Positions 42,746-52,833 of a DNA stretch of 64,000 bases are shown one piece after another (within the stretch, counting starts at the first letter, position 1; each line of letters opens with the position of its first letter). The notes below the pieces were generated by a model. That model was not told where the DNA came from. It searched no databases and was given only the letters and a program-made list of their open reading frames with translations. Source of the DNA: Diadophis punctatus similis (lineage: Eukaryota > Chordata > Lepidosauria > Squamata > Dipsadidae); NCBI GenBank assembly GCA_023053685.1, contig JALIGW010000059.1, forward strand, positions 3,295,501 to 3,359,500. Reading direction: 5' to 3'. Both the position numbers and the translations under genes were made by a program.

Positions 42746-43607
42746 GAGTCAGACCCTGGATTACTTGGGTCAGGTCCATGGTTGTTATGGAATCCATGAA
42801 CTCCTCAGCTACCCCAGAGGTTTCACCAGCAGAGGGCAGGTTAAAGTCCCCCAGCACCATAAGCTTGGGGAACTCAACCGCCAAGCCGGCTACTGCCTCA
42901 AGCAGCTCAGGCAGGGCCTTAGTAACGTAGCTGGGAGGCAGGTACGCTAAGAAAAGGCCCACCTGGACCCCTAAGTCCAACTTCAGAAGGAGCGTGTCAC
43001 ACCCGACAATCTCCAGGGCAGGGATCCTATGAGGATATAGATTTCGGCACGTTATCATTGCCACTCCTCCCCCCCTTCCCTGGGGTTGAGAATGATGCTG
43101 CACTGAGAACCCGTCTGGGCATATCTCGGAGAGGGCTACTCCCCCCTCCTGGCCTAGCCAGGTCTCAGTTATACATACCAGGTCTGCCCCCTCTTCTGTG
43201 ATTAAATCACGTATCAAGGGGGCTTTGTTGACGATTGACCTGGCATTAAGCAGCAGCATCCTGAGCCCGGGGCCCTGAAGACCCTGGTTGCCAGGTACTT
43301 GGGTTGAGCAAGATGGAACCACATCGGAGGGGCCGGAACAAGGGATCGCTTGTAAACAGCGAGGTCTTATTCCCCGAGAGCGGCCCACCCCTCTGCTCCC
43401 GCCATATCTGCCTCTTCCCATTATGACCGAGATGTTCTGGCTCTCGTCCCCTCCAGAGGCCCCCTCCCCTCCCCCGCTGGTCCCCCTCCCTTCCTGCAGG
43501 CCATCCATACCATTCACACTGAGCCGGGTAAAAGAGCCGGACCCCACTCCGCTTCTGTTTGCACACTCAGCGAAGGGGGTCCGGGCCTCGGTTCCCGACT
43601 CACTCAT
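42591..43607 (-). pseudogene. L2-c ORF2: N-terminus and endonuclease
   Basis: Starts at ATG 43607 with a Gly/Ser/Arg-rich leader of about 100 residues. The endonuclease follows: LLLNARSIVNKAPLIRDLI, VCITETWLG (catalytic Glu), GGGVAMI and MVLGDFNLPSAG. After LTHEGG an internal deletion removes about 90 codons present in L2-d and L2-e (HTLDLVFLSGQWRDD through the SWSDHF block) and shifts the frame, so the endonuclease is dead. Confidence 0.92.
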
Positions 43608-43819
43608 TTCATATTCTCAATCATATCCAATCACTTTCATAACCACTACACACCACTTCCGGGATATAATTAAATAGTTAAAAAGCAGTAATCATTCACA
43701 ACCAATCATTAAAATTTGCACATTCAATTCCCACAATCAAATCCACACATCTACCATACAGACCCACACTACCAAGATAAGAAAATTTAAAAAAGAAAAG
43801 AAAATATTAATTTCTAGGG

Positions 43820-43954
43820 CAGTGTTTCTCAACCTTGGCAGTTTGAAGATGTGTGGACTTCAACCCCCAGAATTCCACAGCCAGCAACGCTGGCTGGGGA
43901 ATTCTGGGAGTTGAAGTCCACACATCTTCAAACTGCCAAGGTTGAGAAACACTG
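43820..43954. mobile_element. Hairpin MITE with hAT-type ends, in the L2-c 5'UTR
   Basis: A 135-bp palindrome, cagtgtttctcaaccttggc to its complement. Flanking 8-mers are ttctaggg (43812-43819) and gtctaggg (43955-43962), 7 of 8 identical. Same family as 8939-9074. Confidence 0.87.
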
Positions 43955-44386
43955 GTCTAGGGTGAAGATTACAATATAAAATAAGGAACCATCGATGTTA
44001 GGTAAAGTGCCAGAGAAAAAACAGCTGTCCTGGGTTTCAGGCCAACAAAAGATTGTCTGTTTCCCGTGATGACTATCGGGATAGTATAACATCCCACCTC
44101 GGAAAAGTCCTAGATGTAGAAGTTGATGGTCAGGTTTCTGGTATGAGCAAAAGGCTGGAACAAAAGGTCCATTTCCCTTCGGCTGAGTCCATCTGCCCCC
44201 TCCCGCAGTAAAATCACAGAGTCGCCTACCATTCGCATTGGACCTACTTGTCCTGTTATTTTGTCTCTTTCTTTCAGCCACTGTCACTATTACAGCCTCT
44301 ATAAGAACGGCAATAGCCGGCACCGCCAAAACCACTCCCAACGCCAACAACAAGGCCCAGGTCATATTGGCCCCAAGCAATCTCAT
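43955..44386 (-). pseudogene. Small membrane-type ORF in the L2-c 5'UTR
   Basis: An open frame from ATG 44386 (or 44365) encodes a strongly hydrophobic segment, MTWALLLALGVVLAVPAIAV, and more hydrophobic residues, followed by a basic stretch (VAERKRQNNR). This is the pattern of a signal-anchor helix. The rest has no family I recognise and runs into the MITE. It lies where ORF1 of a CR1/L2-group LINE would be. Whether it is translated is unknown; see the similar layout in L2-e. Confidence 0.4.
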
Positions 44387-44414
44387 AATGGTGGTGCCCC
44401 AAAAGCGGTGCCAG

Positions 44415-44796
44415 GCAGTTGTGCAGAGAGCTCGAATAAAATTCGCTCACATCTTCTAGTGTCAAGGGAGAAGAATAATATAAGATGTCGTCATCCCCCA
44501 AGCGGGAGGCAAATCAGCAGGCTGAGGCAGATGAAACTCGAATAGAGATTCGCTCACGTCTTCCAATATCGGGGGGAAGGATGGTGTAAGATGTCGTCCC
44601 TCCAGGCGGGAGGCAAACCGGCAGGCTGAGGCAGCTAAAGCTTGAGTAAAGTTTGCTCACGTCTTCCGATGTCAGGGAAGAGGCTGATGTAAAATATTGT
44701 CCCCCCCAAATGGGAGGCAAAACCGGCAGGCTGAGGCAGCTGACAACCCCTCCCAAACGGTGGGGGAAACCAGCAAACTAAGACAGCTGCCGCACC
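44415..44796 (-). repeat. Tandem monomers in the L2-c 5'UTR (about 105 bp)
   Basis: Three diverged direct units start at about 44431, 44537 and 44641 (cwygartaraatttcgctcac-like), each ending in gcaggctgaggcag. A partial fourth runs to 44796. Spacings are 106 and 104 bp. They may act as repeated promoter modules, as in some L1 5'UTRs, but that is inference. Confidence 0.8.
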
Positions 44797-46231
44797 AAAC
44801 CTTCGTCTCTATTCGATCTCTGCTCGATCTTTTTCCATTCTCTCTCGGACTCTTTCGTTCTCTCTCAACCCCCGCCTTGTCCTTAGGATGTTATTTAGTT
44901 GTTATTTGTCCACAATAGTCAGCCTAGAATTCAGACACTCTCCAGCGAAGCTGCAATTTCTAGTCCCTTTAAAATCGTAGGTTGCTTTCTCACAGCGGGG
45001 TTGTTGCCTATGTAAAGATGGTGCTTCCTATTTCGGCGTTCAGCATTCAGAGCTTCCGAGTTCCAGAAGTCCCCCCACTTCGACACTGGGCAGGTCTCAA
45101 TTTGCCTTGATTATTCCCTGGGGTCTTCCTATCTCCTACGCTTCCTTCTAGACGGAATCTTTTTGGGCTAAACCACTAGGAATTTGATCGAAATTGAGGT
45201 TCGGGAGAGCAGAGCAGAGCTTACCCGACCCATCCGCTGTGGCTCCACCCCGGAAGAACTATATATAATGTCTGTGAGGTCCCAAATCAGTATTATGACT
45301 GTGAGGTCCCAAATCGGGGCTCTTCGGGGAAGAAAAACATCTTCAGTCTTTAAAATATTATTAAATTTACAGATCTTCATAGTCCTGTGTCGCATTTCGG
45401 GGAGCCAATAGTCCAGGGGCCTGAAAACAATCCCCCTATCAATATGTCTGTTGTAGGTCCAAAAAACCCCTCCCTCCGGAATAAGATGGAAGTCTATTGG
45501 AGGGAGGGGGGCTCTCGCATGTGCAGTATGCGCACCAGAAGGGGGTGATCATAAGGATAATAGTCTTCAATCCCCCTCCTCGACATTCACAGCTAAAGTT
45601 ATGTCCCGAATGTCTGCGCCGCAGTTGTAATAATGGCGGCAGAGTTAATTGTCCTCAGCTCACAGATCTGTCCTGAATGTGCAGCCAAAAACCGGGCCGC
45701 TCATCTATCACAGTAATAAATTAAAGGAAAAGTGAAAAGGTGAGGTATGGGGAGACTCTTGATGTCCAGCCACCTGATATATCTTCCAAGTCCCCCGTCT
45801 CGCTCTTCTCTTCTCACGGATCGTAACAAAAAAAGGCCGCCCAGATAGATCCTCTCAGTCCTTCCAGGCAAAACCCGCAGGGCGAGTCTCTCTCTCCAGT
45901 CCAAAAGCCGCTCCGATGGCAATGGCGGCAGCGATATCAACTCTCAAATCAGGCTGGCCAGAGGGGAGAACTGGGAGGAGACTGCGCAGGGGCAGTCAAC
46001 AAGGCAAGGGGGTGGTCAATGGCAATGGTAAACTCTGGTAGTCAAAAAGTCAAAACGCAGTAGTCAGATAAGCCGACACACCCCAACGATTAGGAGCCGG
46101 GCTGCAAAGGTCTCACAAATGCCAAAAAAAGTCTTAACAGTAATAGAAGCCTGGCCAAAAGCTGTTCACTATTAGCAATCCTGGGAGCTTGCCTAAAAAG
46201 GGCACAATTGATCAAATCTGATCTCCGGAAA
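44797..46231 (-). other. L2-c 5'UTR, distal part
   Basis: Mixed, partly CpG-rich sequence with no supported gene. A direct repeat, gtgaggtcccaaatc, occurs at about 45272 and 45299. The stretch 45190-45257 resembles the first 70 bases of L1-C (62928-62993), ending in ctccaccccggaag in both. Ends at the TSD at 46232. Confidence 0.55.
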
Positions 46232-47087
46232 AGGGTTATCATGGCACTGCAACAGGATAAGACCCCGGAGCGGCCCCACTGGTACATAGAGTCTATCTCG
46301 GTAACTCAAGAGGTCCTCGGTAAATGTCCAGGGAGCAGCGGGTCCTACATCTCCCTTCCGTTGCTCCACGTAAGCGTCCTGCCAATTCGCTTCCCGGATC
46401 TGAGCCCGTAAGTCCACTGGTTCCTGAACCACGGAGAACGACTCGACAGGCAGAATTGTCCGGGGCTGAAGTGGGTCTTCGATGTGGGAATACTCAGGTT
46501 TCCACGAGAGCGCATCCACTCTTTGGTTGCGCCCACTGGGGATGTAGGTGACGCAGAAATTGAACCTGGCAAAAAAGGACCACCGGATCTGGCGTTGGTT
46601 CAGTTTCCGAGCGGTGTGCAGAAACTCCAAGTTTTTGTGGTCCATCCGGACTTCAATCTGATGTCGGGCCCCCTCCAGGTGATGTCTCCAGGCCTCAAAC
46701 GCAGTCTTAATGGCCAGTAGCTACTGCTCCCAAATGGTATAGTTGCGCTTGGAAGAGTTAAGCTTCCGCGAATAATACGTGCAAGGGAAGAGGGTACCGC
46801 CAGACGCGTGAGCCTGGAATAACACCGCTCCAACAGCAACATCCGAGGCATCCGCTTCCACCACAAACGGACGGTGAGGGTCAGGATGTTTCAAGATAGG
46901 CTCCTTCATGAAGGCCTGCTTCAAGGCCTGGAATGCCTGCTGTTCAGGAGTACTCCACCAGAACGGGACTTTTTTCTGCAGGAGCCGAGTGAGGGGCGCG
47001 GTCAAGAATGCGAAGCCAGGGATAAAGGTCTGATAGTAGTTGGCGAACCCGAGGAGTCGCTGGACATCCTTCACTCGCCGGGGAGGT
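46232..47087 (-). pseudogene. Gypsy-A: RT thumb, RNase H, start of integrase
   Basis: DVQRLLGFANYYQTFIPGFA and VVEADASDVAVGAVLFQ (RNase H catalytic Asp region), an in-frame TAG near 46720, DHKNLEFLHTARKLNQRQIRW, and the start of integrase up to LQCHDN, where L2-c inserted. Confidence 0.92.
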
Positions 47088-48322
47088 TGCTAACTACGCA
47101 AAGACTCGACCTTGCTCCGCTCCATCACTATGCCCTCGGGAGAGATGCGGTGTCCCAGCAACTCGATGGTGGTCTGATAAAACTGGCACTTTTCCAGCTT
47201 CACATACAGATGTTGCTCCCGAAGCCGTTGCAGGACCAGGCGGAGGTGATGTTGGTGACTCTCCCGGGAGGCCAAGTAAATTAAAATGTCGTCCAAATAG
47301 ACAACGACAAACTGGTCCAAGAGATCCCGTAAGATGTCATTCATGAAGTGTTGGAAGACAGCGGGAGCATTGGTCAACCCAAACGGCATGACCGTGTACT
47401 CAAAATGTCCATACCTGGTGCCGAACACCGTCTTCCATTCATCCCCGGCCCGAACCCGAACAAGATTGTAAGCTCCGCGCAGGTCCAACTTGGTGAACAC
47501 GGTAGCCTCCCGGAGCCGTTCTAACAGTTTGGGAATCAGGGGCAGAGGATACCGGTTGCGCACCGTGATTGTGTTCAATTTCCGGTAATCACAACAAAGC
47601 CGCACGTCTCTGGTCTTCTTTTTTACGAACAGGACCGGAGCGGACAGGGGCGACGACGAGGGCCGGATAAAACCCCGAGCCAGGTTTTTGTCCACAAAGT
47701 CCCATAACGTGGCCAATTCAGGGTCCGACATTGAATACAAACGCCCCACTGGGAGCGGCGCGTCCGGAATTAAATCAATGGGGCAGTAGTATGGCTGGTG
47801 CGGGGGCAATTGGTCCGCCTCCTGTTCACTGAAGACATCTGCAAAGTCTGAGAGGTCGGAAGGCAAAGACACCTCGGATGGACCCAGCACCTGGCCTGCG
47901 CAGACTTGGTGGGTATGGTCCACACATTGCAGGCTCGGGAACAAGATGACATTCTGGGACCAAAGGATGTGTGGATCATGAGTCCGGAGCCAAGCCAAGC
48001 CCAAGACCACAGGAAAATGCAGGCCGGAAGTAATGTAGAACTGGATGGCCTCCTCATAAGTACTGATGGTCAGGCGCACGGGTTGCGTGGTGGCCTTAAC
48101 AGGCCCAGACAGAAGCACCTGACCATCAGTGGTCTCCACGAGCATGGGAGGGTCCACTGGACACAGAGGGATGGCAAATTTGGTGGCAAACGCCTCATCC
48201 ATAAAGTTTGTGGTGGCTCCAGAGTCCACCAAGGAGTGAGCCGGAATCCCCTGTGGGCTACTGCAAAGGAAGACTCGTGCCGCCAGAATCAAGTGACAAG
48301 GGGGTCCAGGATCCACGTCCAC
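47088..48322 (-). pseudogene. Gypsy-A: protease and reverse transcriptase
   Basis: A 410-codon open frame. The protease is near the N-terminus (SLVDSGATTNFMDEAFA with active DSG, LVLGLAWLRTHDP-like block). The linker ends in YSMSDPELATLWDFV. RT motifs are PVLFVKKKTRDVRLCCDYRK, FTKLDLRGAYNLVRV, MPFGLTNAPAVFQHFMN and VVYLDDILIY. A stop after SLRS at 47090 separates it from the RNase H part. It is well preserved for its place at the bottom of the stack. Confidence 0.93.
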
Positions 48323-48872
48323 AGGGCGCGACGTGGTGGTGCGCGCTCGACCCAGGGTATCCCCTAGATCGGGCTCAGGGTGTTTCCCGACAGGGTTGTC
48401 TGCGGCTGTGGGGCAGGCCTAGGAGCCGACGCCCCTCGTCGCTTCTTGGGGCAAGAGGCGGCCATGTGTCCAGGTTCCCCGCAATACAAACACAACCACC
48501 TGAGCACCGTCTGTCCTTTTCAGTTACAGGCGGGGTCTGGCTGCGCCTATTTCCATGGGCTCCTCCCGTGGAACCGGGGTCTCACGCACGACTGGTACCG
48601 CCCGGGTCTCCTGGGAGGCACGGCGACTGGTCCGTCTCTGCAACCTCGCATCAATCCTGAGGCACAGATGAACCAGCTCATTGAGAGTCGGAAGAATATC
48701 CACATGGACCAACTCGTCCTGTAACTCCTCCGACAACCCATCCTGGAACGCGTCCATGAGGGCAGCCTCGTTCCAGGCCGAATCCTGGCTAAGCAGGCAG
48801 AATTCACTGATGTATTCCTGCAGGGGTTGCTGGCCCTGCTTCAAAGTCTTTAGACGCCTAGTAGCTGTCTGC
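48323..48872 (-). pseudogene. Gypsy-A gag, C-terminal part
   Basis: Capsid-like region from TATRRLKTLKQGQQPLQEY through FQDGLSEELQDELVHVD. A damaged zinc knuckle is at about 48460-48500 (LCLYCGEPGHMA-like codons after a frameshift). The N-terminal part of the same domain continues at 51507. Confidence 0.85.
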
Positions 48873-51506
48873 ATTTTTTTTTATTGAAAAAGTTTTATAA
48901 GTACAAAGTACAAACATTTTTGTAATATTTTCTCCCCCCCTCCCTACCCCCCTTCTCCCCCACCCCCCTCCCTGGACTTCCCGGAACATACACAGGATAT
49001 AAGTAATCTACACAAATATAAACTACTATTTCCTAACAAATTGTTAACTTCCAAATATCATAAAATCTTAACTCCTTATATTATTAATTAAACTAAAAAT
49101 TTTTAAATTGAAATGTATCCCTCACAGTCTTTTTAATCTAATACTTAATTCAAATATAATCCATCCTTCTTCTCCATTATCAAATGTATCATTTAAATAG
49201 CTTTTACAATATTATAAAATTTCCACTTCCAATCTTATACTACCAACAACCTAACCACAATTATTAAGTTCAGAAACAAATTAGCCCATATCTAAAAAAT
49301 ACATAACAGCTTTACAATCATTTAATTATGTTAAATTACACTCTATACTTATTTCCACCATATAGTGTAATTCTATTCTCTACCAATTTAATCTATTATA
49401 TTACATTACCTTCTATCCCTATTCCCCAGATTGTATTATTAATTCCATCATACTATTTAAAACCAGTTTAATCTCAATTACATCACTTTACCTTCTATAA
49501 TTAAACCTCCTATAATTTAATTCCTCTAACCTTGTACATCCTCATATATACATTTACATTTTATTCTTGCTTATTTTGCTTTTTCCTTGTTTTATTACTA
49601 ACACTGAAACATCATTTTTCCCCTCTAACCTTATACATCCTCTTATATACATTTACACTTTAATCTTACTTATTTTGCTTTATCCTGCTTTATTCTATTA
49701 GCACTAAAACATCAATTTTTAATTCCCCTCGCTTTCAAATCTGCGAGAGGAGCTGAATATTTCTTTAAGTTGAGATCTAAAAATGTGTTGATTTAGTCTT
49801 GCTTCATTTCGAGGAGTTGAGGACTGAGATGAATAATTCAATTCTTCTTTACTTACAATACTTTCACTTTCAGCAAATACTTCTCTAATCTGTCCTGAAT
49901 CATTTGTTTGTCCTTGTCTATTCAGAATTCCTTTCTGTTGTGGAATATGCAAATCTTCCTTTCCCTCTCCTTCAACATTCTCGCTTCTTGTAACTTCTGG
50001 TGGTTTCAGTGACCCCTCCTTTAGTACGTTGGCAAGAAAATCCTTTGCTTTAGCAATCGTATTGAGTCTATATCTTTCTGCCTTATAATAAACCAATAAT
50101 CCAGTCGGAATAGCCCATGTGTATTTTATCTGTTGCAGTTTCAACTCTTCCACCAGAAACGTATAATTTTTACGTGCTTTAAGTATTTTGGAAGGAATTT
50201 CCTTGAATAGCAAAACTACATGTTCTTCCACCTTCCGCTTATTTTTATAAGTCGCCTGTAAGATTCGATTTCGCAGTGCTTTTGTAGTAAAATATATTAC
50301 AATGTCTCTTGGCAAATGATTTTTTTTTTGCAAACCAAGAATTGACACGGTATATTTTTTCAATCTGACCTCCCAGTTCCACTTTTGTCTCCCCCAAAAA
50401 CTGCCCCAATACATCCACAATCTTATCTTTTAAATCCTCTTGTCTGTTTTCTCTTACTCCTCTCAGGCGTAGAGCAAATTGCATATCTTTATATTGAACC
50501 ATCGTTAATTCTGCCTCAGTTCCTTCAATTTTTTCCTGCATCTCAGTTACTTTTTCACCCAAAGTCATCGTAGTCTGTTTAATTTCAATAACGTCCTGTT
50601 TCAATAATTCTATATTAGATACCACAGTTTTAAGTACAGTTTCCACATTATCTTTAGTTTGTTGAGTCTGAGATGAAACCTCCTCTGAGACAGCTTGTAT
50701 TTTTCCATTAATTTCAGAAATTTTTCCATTGATTTCTTTAATTTTTTTGTTGACTGCTAAGGCAATCTCCTTTTGCATTTCTTTCATGGATTGTTGCCAC
50801 ATCTCAAGCGTACAGATCTGTGTTGGGGGGAGAAAGTCTTGCAGAAAAAGATTTTCAACTTTTTCTATTCTTTTAAAAGGAGCAGTCTTTGCCAATTTTA
50901 AAGACATCTTGGCTTGTTTTAATTCTTATATATTTAAAAAGCAAAGTCCATCAAGGTAAGAAGTAAAAAATATAAAGTAAAAAAGATTTCTTACAGGCAG
51001 CTGTTAGAAAACGGAACTCTCAGTAGTTTCAATAACTTCCGCCTTCTCCACTCCCTTTGAAATTCCAAGCACCATCTTTAGCTACTTTGTTGCCTCCATA
51101 AAATCCAAAAAAAACCAACACTGGAGTTAAGTAAAAGATACTTGCTGTTTGATTCTCCTGTTATGTTCCGTCTGCTGCATTGTTTAGAGTAATAAAGTAA
51201 TAAAACCATTTGTCACCACCAGAGATGGTCGCAGCTTCTTGCTCCGCTAAAAAAAAGCGGAGGCATTCCAGGTCCGGAGCTGTGACAGGCTTCAAGGGAG
51301 CCCTTGCCATTCACACCCCAGAGCTTCTTCTGGGATGTTAGGGGGGCTCTACCTCTGCCCATCTGCTCTTCTCCCCTCCCTTTGCCCGGGACAGGAGTTT
51401 CCAAGCTGCCAGACAGCTGATGTGGCTTATCTGGCAGCTTTTACGGAGCCTGGAATGGAGCACCCATAAAGAGCGTCCAACGAAGCTCGCAGCGCCACCG
51501 GAAGCC
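48873..51506 (-). mobile_element. ORF1-only half-L1 (HAL1-like) in gypsy-A gag
   Basis: A 2634-bp insertion with a perfect 12-bp TSD, gtagctgtctgc (48861-48872, 51507-51518). On the minus strand it has a GC-rich 5'UTR (51506-50908), ORF1 (50907-49719), about 830 bp of AT-rich 3'UTR and a poly(A). No endonuclease or RT is present. The A-tail and TSD show it was mobilised by LINE machinery as a unit. Removal rejoins the gypsy-A gag codons PIKTQTA and TRRLKTL. Confidence 0.92.
49719..50907 (-). pseudogene. ORF1 of the half-L1, one frameshift
   Basis: L1 ORF1 protein. Start MSLKLAKTAPFKR, a coiled coil of about 110 residues (KKIKEINGKISEINGKIQAV and on), an RRM with QFALRLRGVRENR and a CTD with KNHLPRDIVIYF, YTWAIPTGLLVYY and an acidic tail. 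The only lesion I see is a frameshift at an A run near 50322-50331. It trimerises and binds RNA in other L1s; here it could have coated its own transcript. It is diverged from ORF1 of L1-A/B/C. Confidence 0.92.
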
Positions 51507-51790
51507 GTAGCTGTCTGCGTTTTGATGGGGTCCTCATACATGAGTCTGAGGTGTTCATGAAACCCCATGAAGTCATCCAACAAAGGACTATCCTGGACCA
51601 GCACGGGCGTGGCCCAGTGAGCCTCAGAGCCGGAGAGCAGACTGATCATAAACCCCACCTTATCCCAGTCAGTGGGGAAGTCTTCAGCTCTCAGGCTGAT
51701 AAACAGAAGCTCCAGGCTCGAAGGACGCCGCTGACAGAAAATGGCGACCGCGAAGCCGCAGAACTTCTTGTAAAAGTAAGATTAAGACAA
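51507..51790 (-). pseudogene. Gypsy-A gag, N-terminal part
   Basis: Encodes DFPTDWDKVGFMISLLSG, HWATPVLVQDSPLLDDFMGF and LRLMYEDPIKTQTA, the capsid N-terminal region of a gypsy gag. Similarity fades upstream of about 51780, near the L2-e 5' end. No 5' LTR is seen in the window, so gypsy-A was probably truncated when L2-e arrived. Confidence 0.82.
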
Positions 51791-52056
51791 AGTGGTTTGC
51801 TTGGACTCTGGGTAACTTGGAATAAGAGGACATAGACTGTTGCGAGGTACGCTTCATCTGGGGACTGACACTGCCGCTGGCAAGGAGCCGGGGCCGGTAG
51901 AAGATCGTGGCTGGGGTTTGTTGCTCCTGCGCAGTTGGCTCACTGTGGGGGTTTGTTGCTCTGTACCGCGGCCTGCATTGTCCTTATTCTCAAGAATCAT
52001 CCTGCCCAGAGCTTAGAGCAATGTGGCTCTAAGACGAGTGCCCAGATCTGCTGGCC

Positions 52057-52770
52057 ATGTTTGTTTTTGTTATGCTCGCCGCTATTGCCGCCTTCTTTTA
52101 TGGTGGCTGGACTTTTGCCATCAACTGTGTTTGGCGGCGGGATCGACGTGGCTCTCAGGAGATTCGATCTTATCCTGGTCGGTGTCTGTCCCTCCCTCTA
52201 TACTACAGCGATCTTCTTCGGATATTAACACTCTTACCGCAGTTTCAACAAGGCCGGGGGAGGTCCCCTAGATGGTCAATCTGCTGGTCAATCTCTCCCT
52301 CTCGAAAACGGCGACGCTGTTACATAACAACTATTATTAACACTGTAGCCGGTGTGGCTGCGAGGCCTTTTCTGGCTGACGCAACCCCGGCTCTCCGCCT
52401 GGCCCTCTGGAGGAACTTTCGATCAGACAGGTTATTTGCTGCCACGAGGGCGAACAACGAGGTGTTGAGGGAGAAGAGGTGTATAACATCTAGACCAGAG
52501 GTTCTACCTATATTGGGAAGTCTATGGAGAGATCTGAGAAGTGGACTTCTGGGGGATATCCTGGATCTAAGCCTCAGCAGCTTTAATCTTGCAAGAAAAA
52601 GCAGTGGACGTTTACTAAGTAAATTGGATGTTTTTATGACCACGGCGGACCCTGGCAAAAACAGCAAAGACATCAAATATCAAAGACTAAGAACTAAGAT
52701 TTCTCCCCGGAAATGGTGTGGCTGTCTTAAAGATGGTTTGGGTTATGAGTGTGTTGTGATTGGGCAATAG
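52057..52770 (+). CDS. Putative membrane-anchored ORF upstream of L2-e ORF2
   Basis: An uninterrupted frame of 237 codons. It starts with a short hydrophobic segment, MFVFVMLAAIAAFFYGGWTF, followed by a basic stop-transfer-like patch (WRRDRRG), then a basic Arg/Leu-rich body (LADATPALRLALWRNFRS) and a C-terminal part with SKLDVFMTTAD. No domain is recognised; it does not look like the esterase or zinc-finger ORF1 types known in CR1/L2-group LINEs. It sits 63 bp before ORF2. It may be ORF1 of this L2 subfamily or a chance frame. Confidence 0.45.
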   Translation: MFVFVMLAAIAAFFYGGWTFAINCVWRRDRRGSQEIRSYPGRCLSLPLYYSDLLRILTLLPQFQQGRGRSPRWSICWSISPSRKRRRCYITTIINTVAGVAARPFLADATPALRLALWRNFRSDRLFAATRANNEVLREKRCITSRPEVLPILGSLWRDLRSGLLGDILDLSLSSFNLARKSSGRLLSKLDVFMTTADPGKNSKDIKYQRLRTKISPRKWCGCLKDGLGYECVVIGQ

Positions 52771-52833
52771 GGAGGTGTTATGATTGGGGAACAGGATTGT
52801 GTAGGTTTTAAATATGATGTATGATTAGATAGA

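Larger units (their letters stand above)
38081..46231 (-). mobile_element. L2-c: long L2-clade LINE in gypsy-A
   Basis: Runs from a (TTTA)n tail (38081-38112) at its 3' end to a 2.6-kb 5'UTR. A 6-bp TSD, agggtt, flanks it (38075-38080, 46232-46237), and removal rejoins the gypsy-A codons CHDN and PAVGH. It has taken a Rex-like LINE (38845-41318) and a hairpin MITE (43820-43954); without them it is about 5.5 kb, so it is probably full-length except for an internal deletion of about 280 bp near 42735. Confidence 0.92.
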
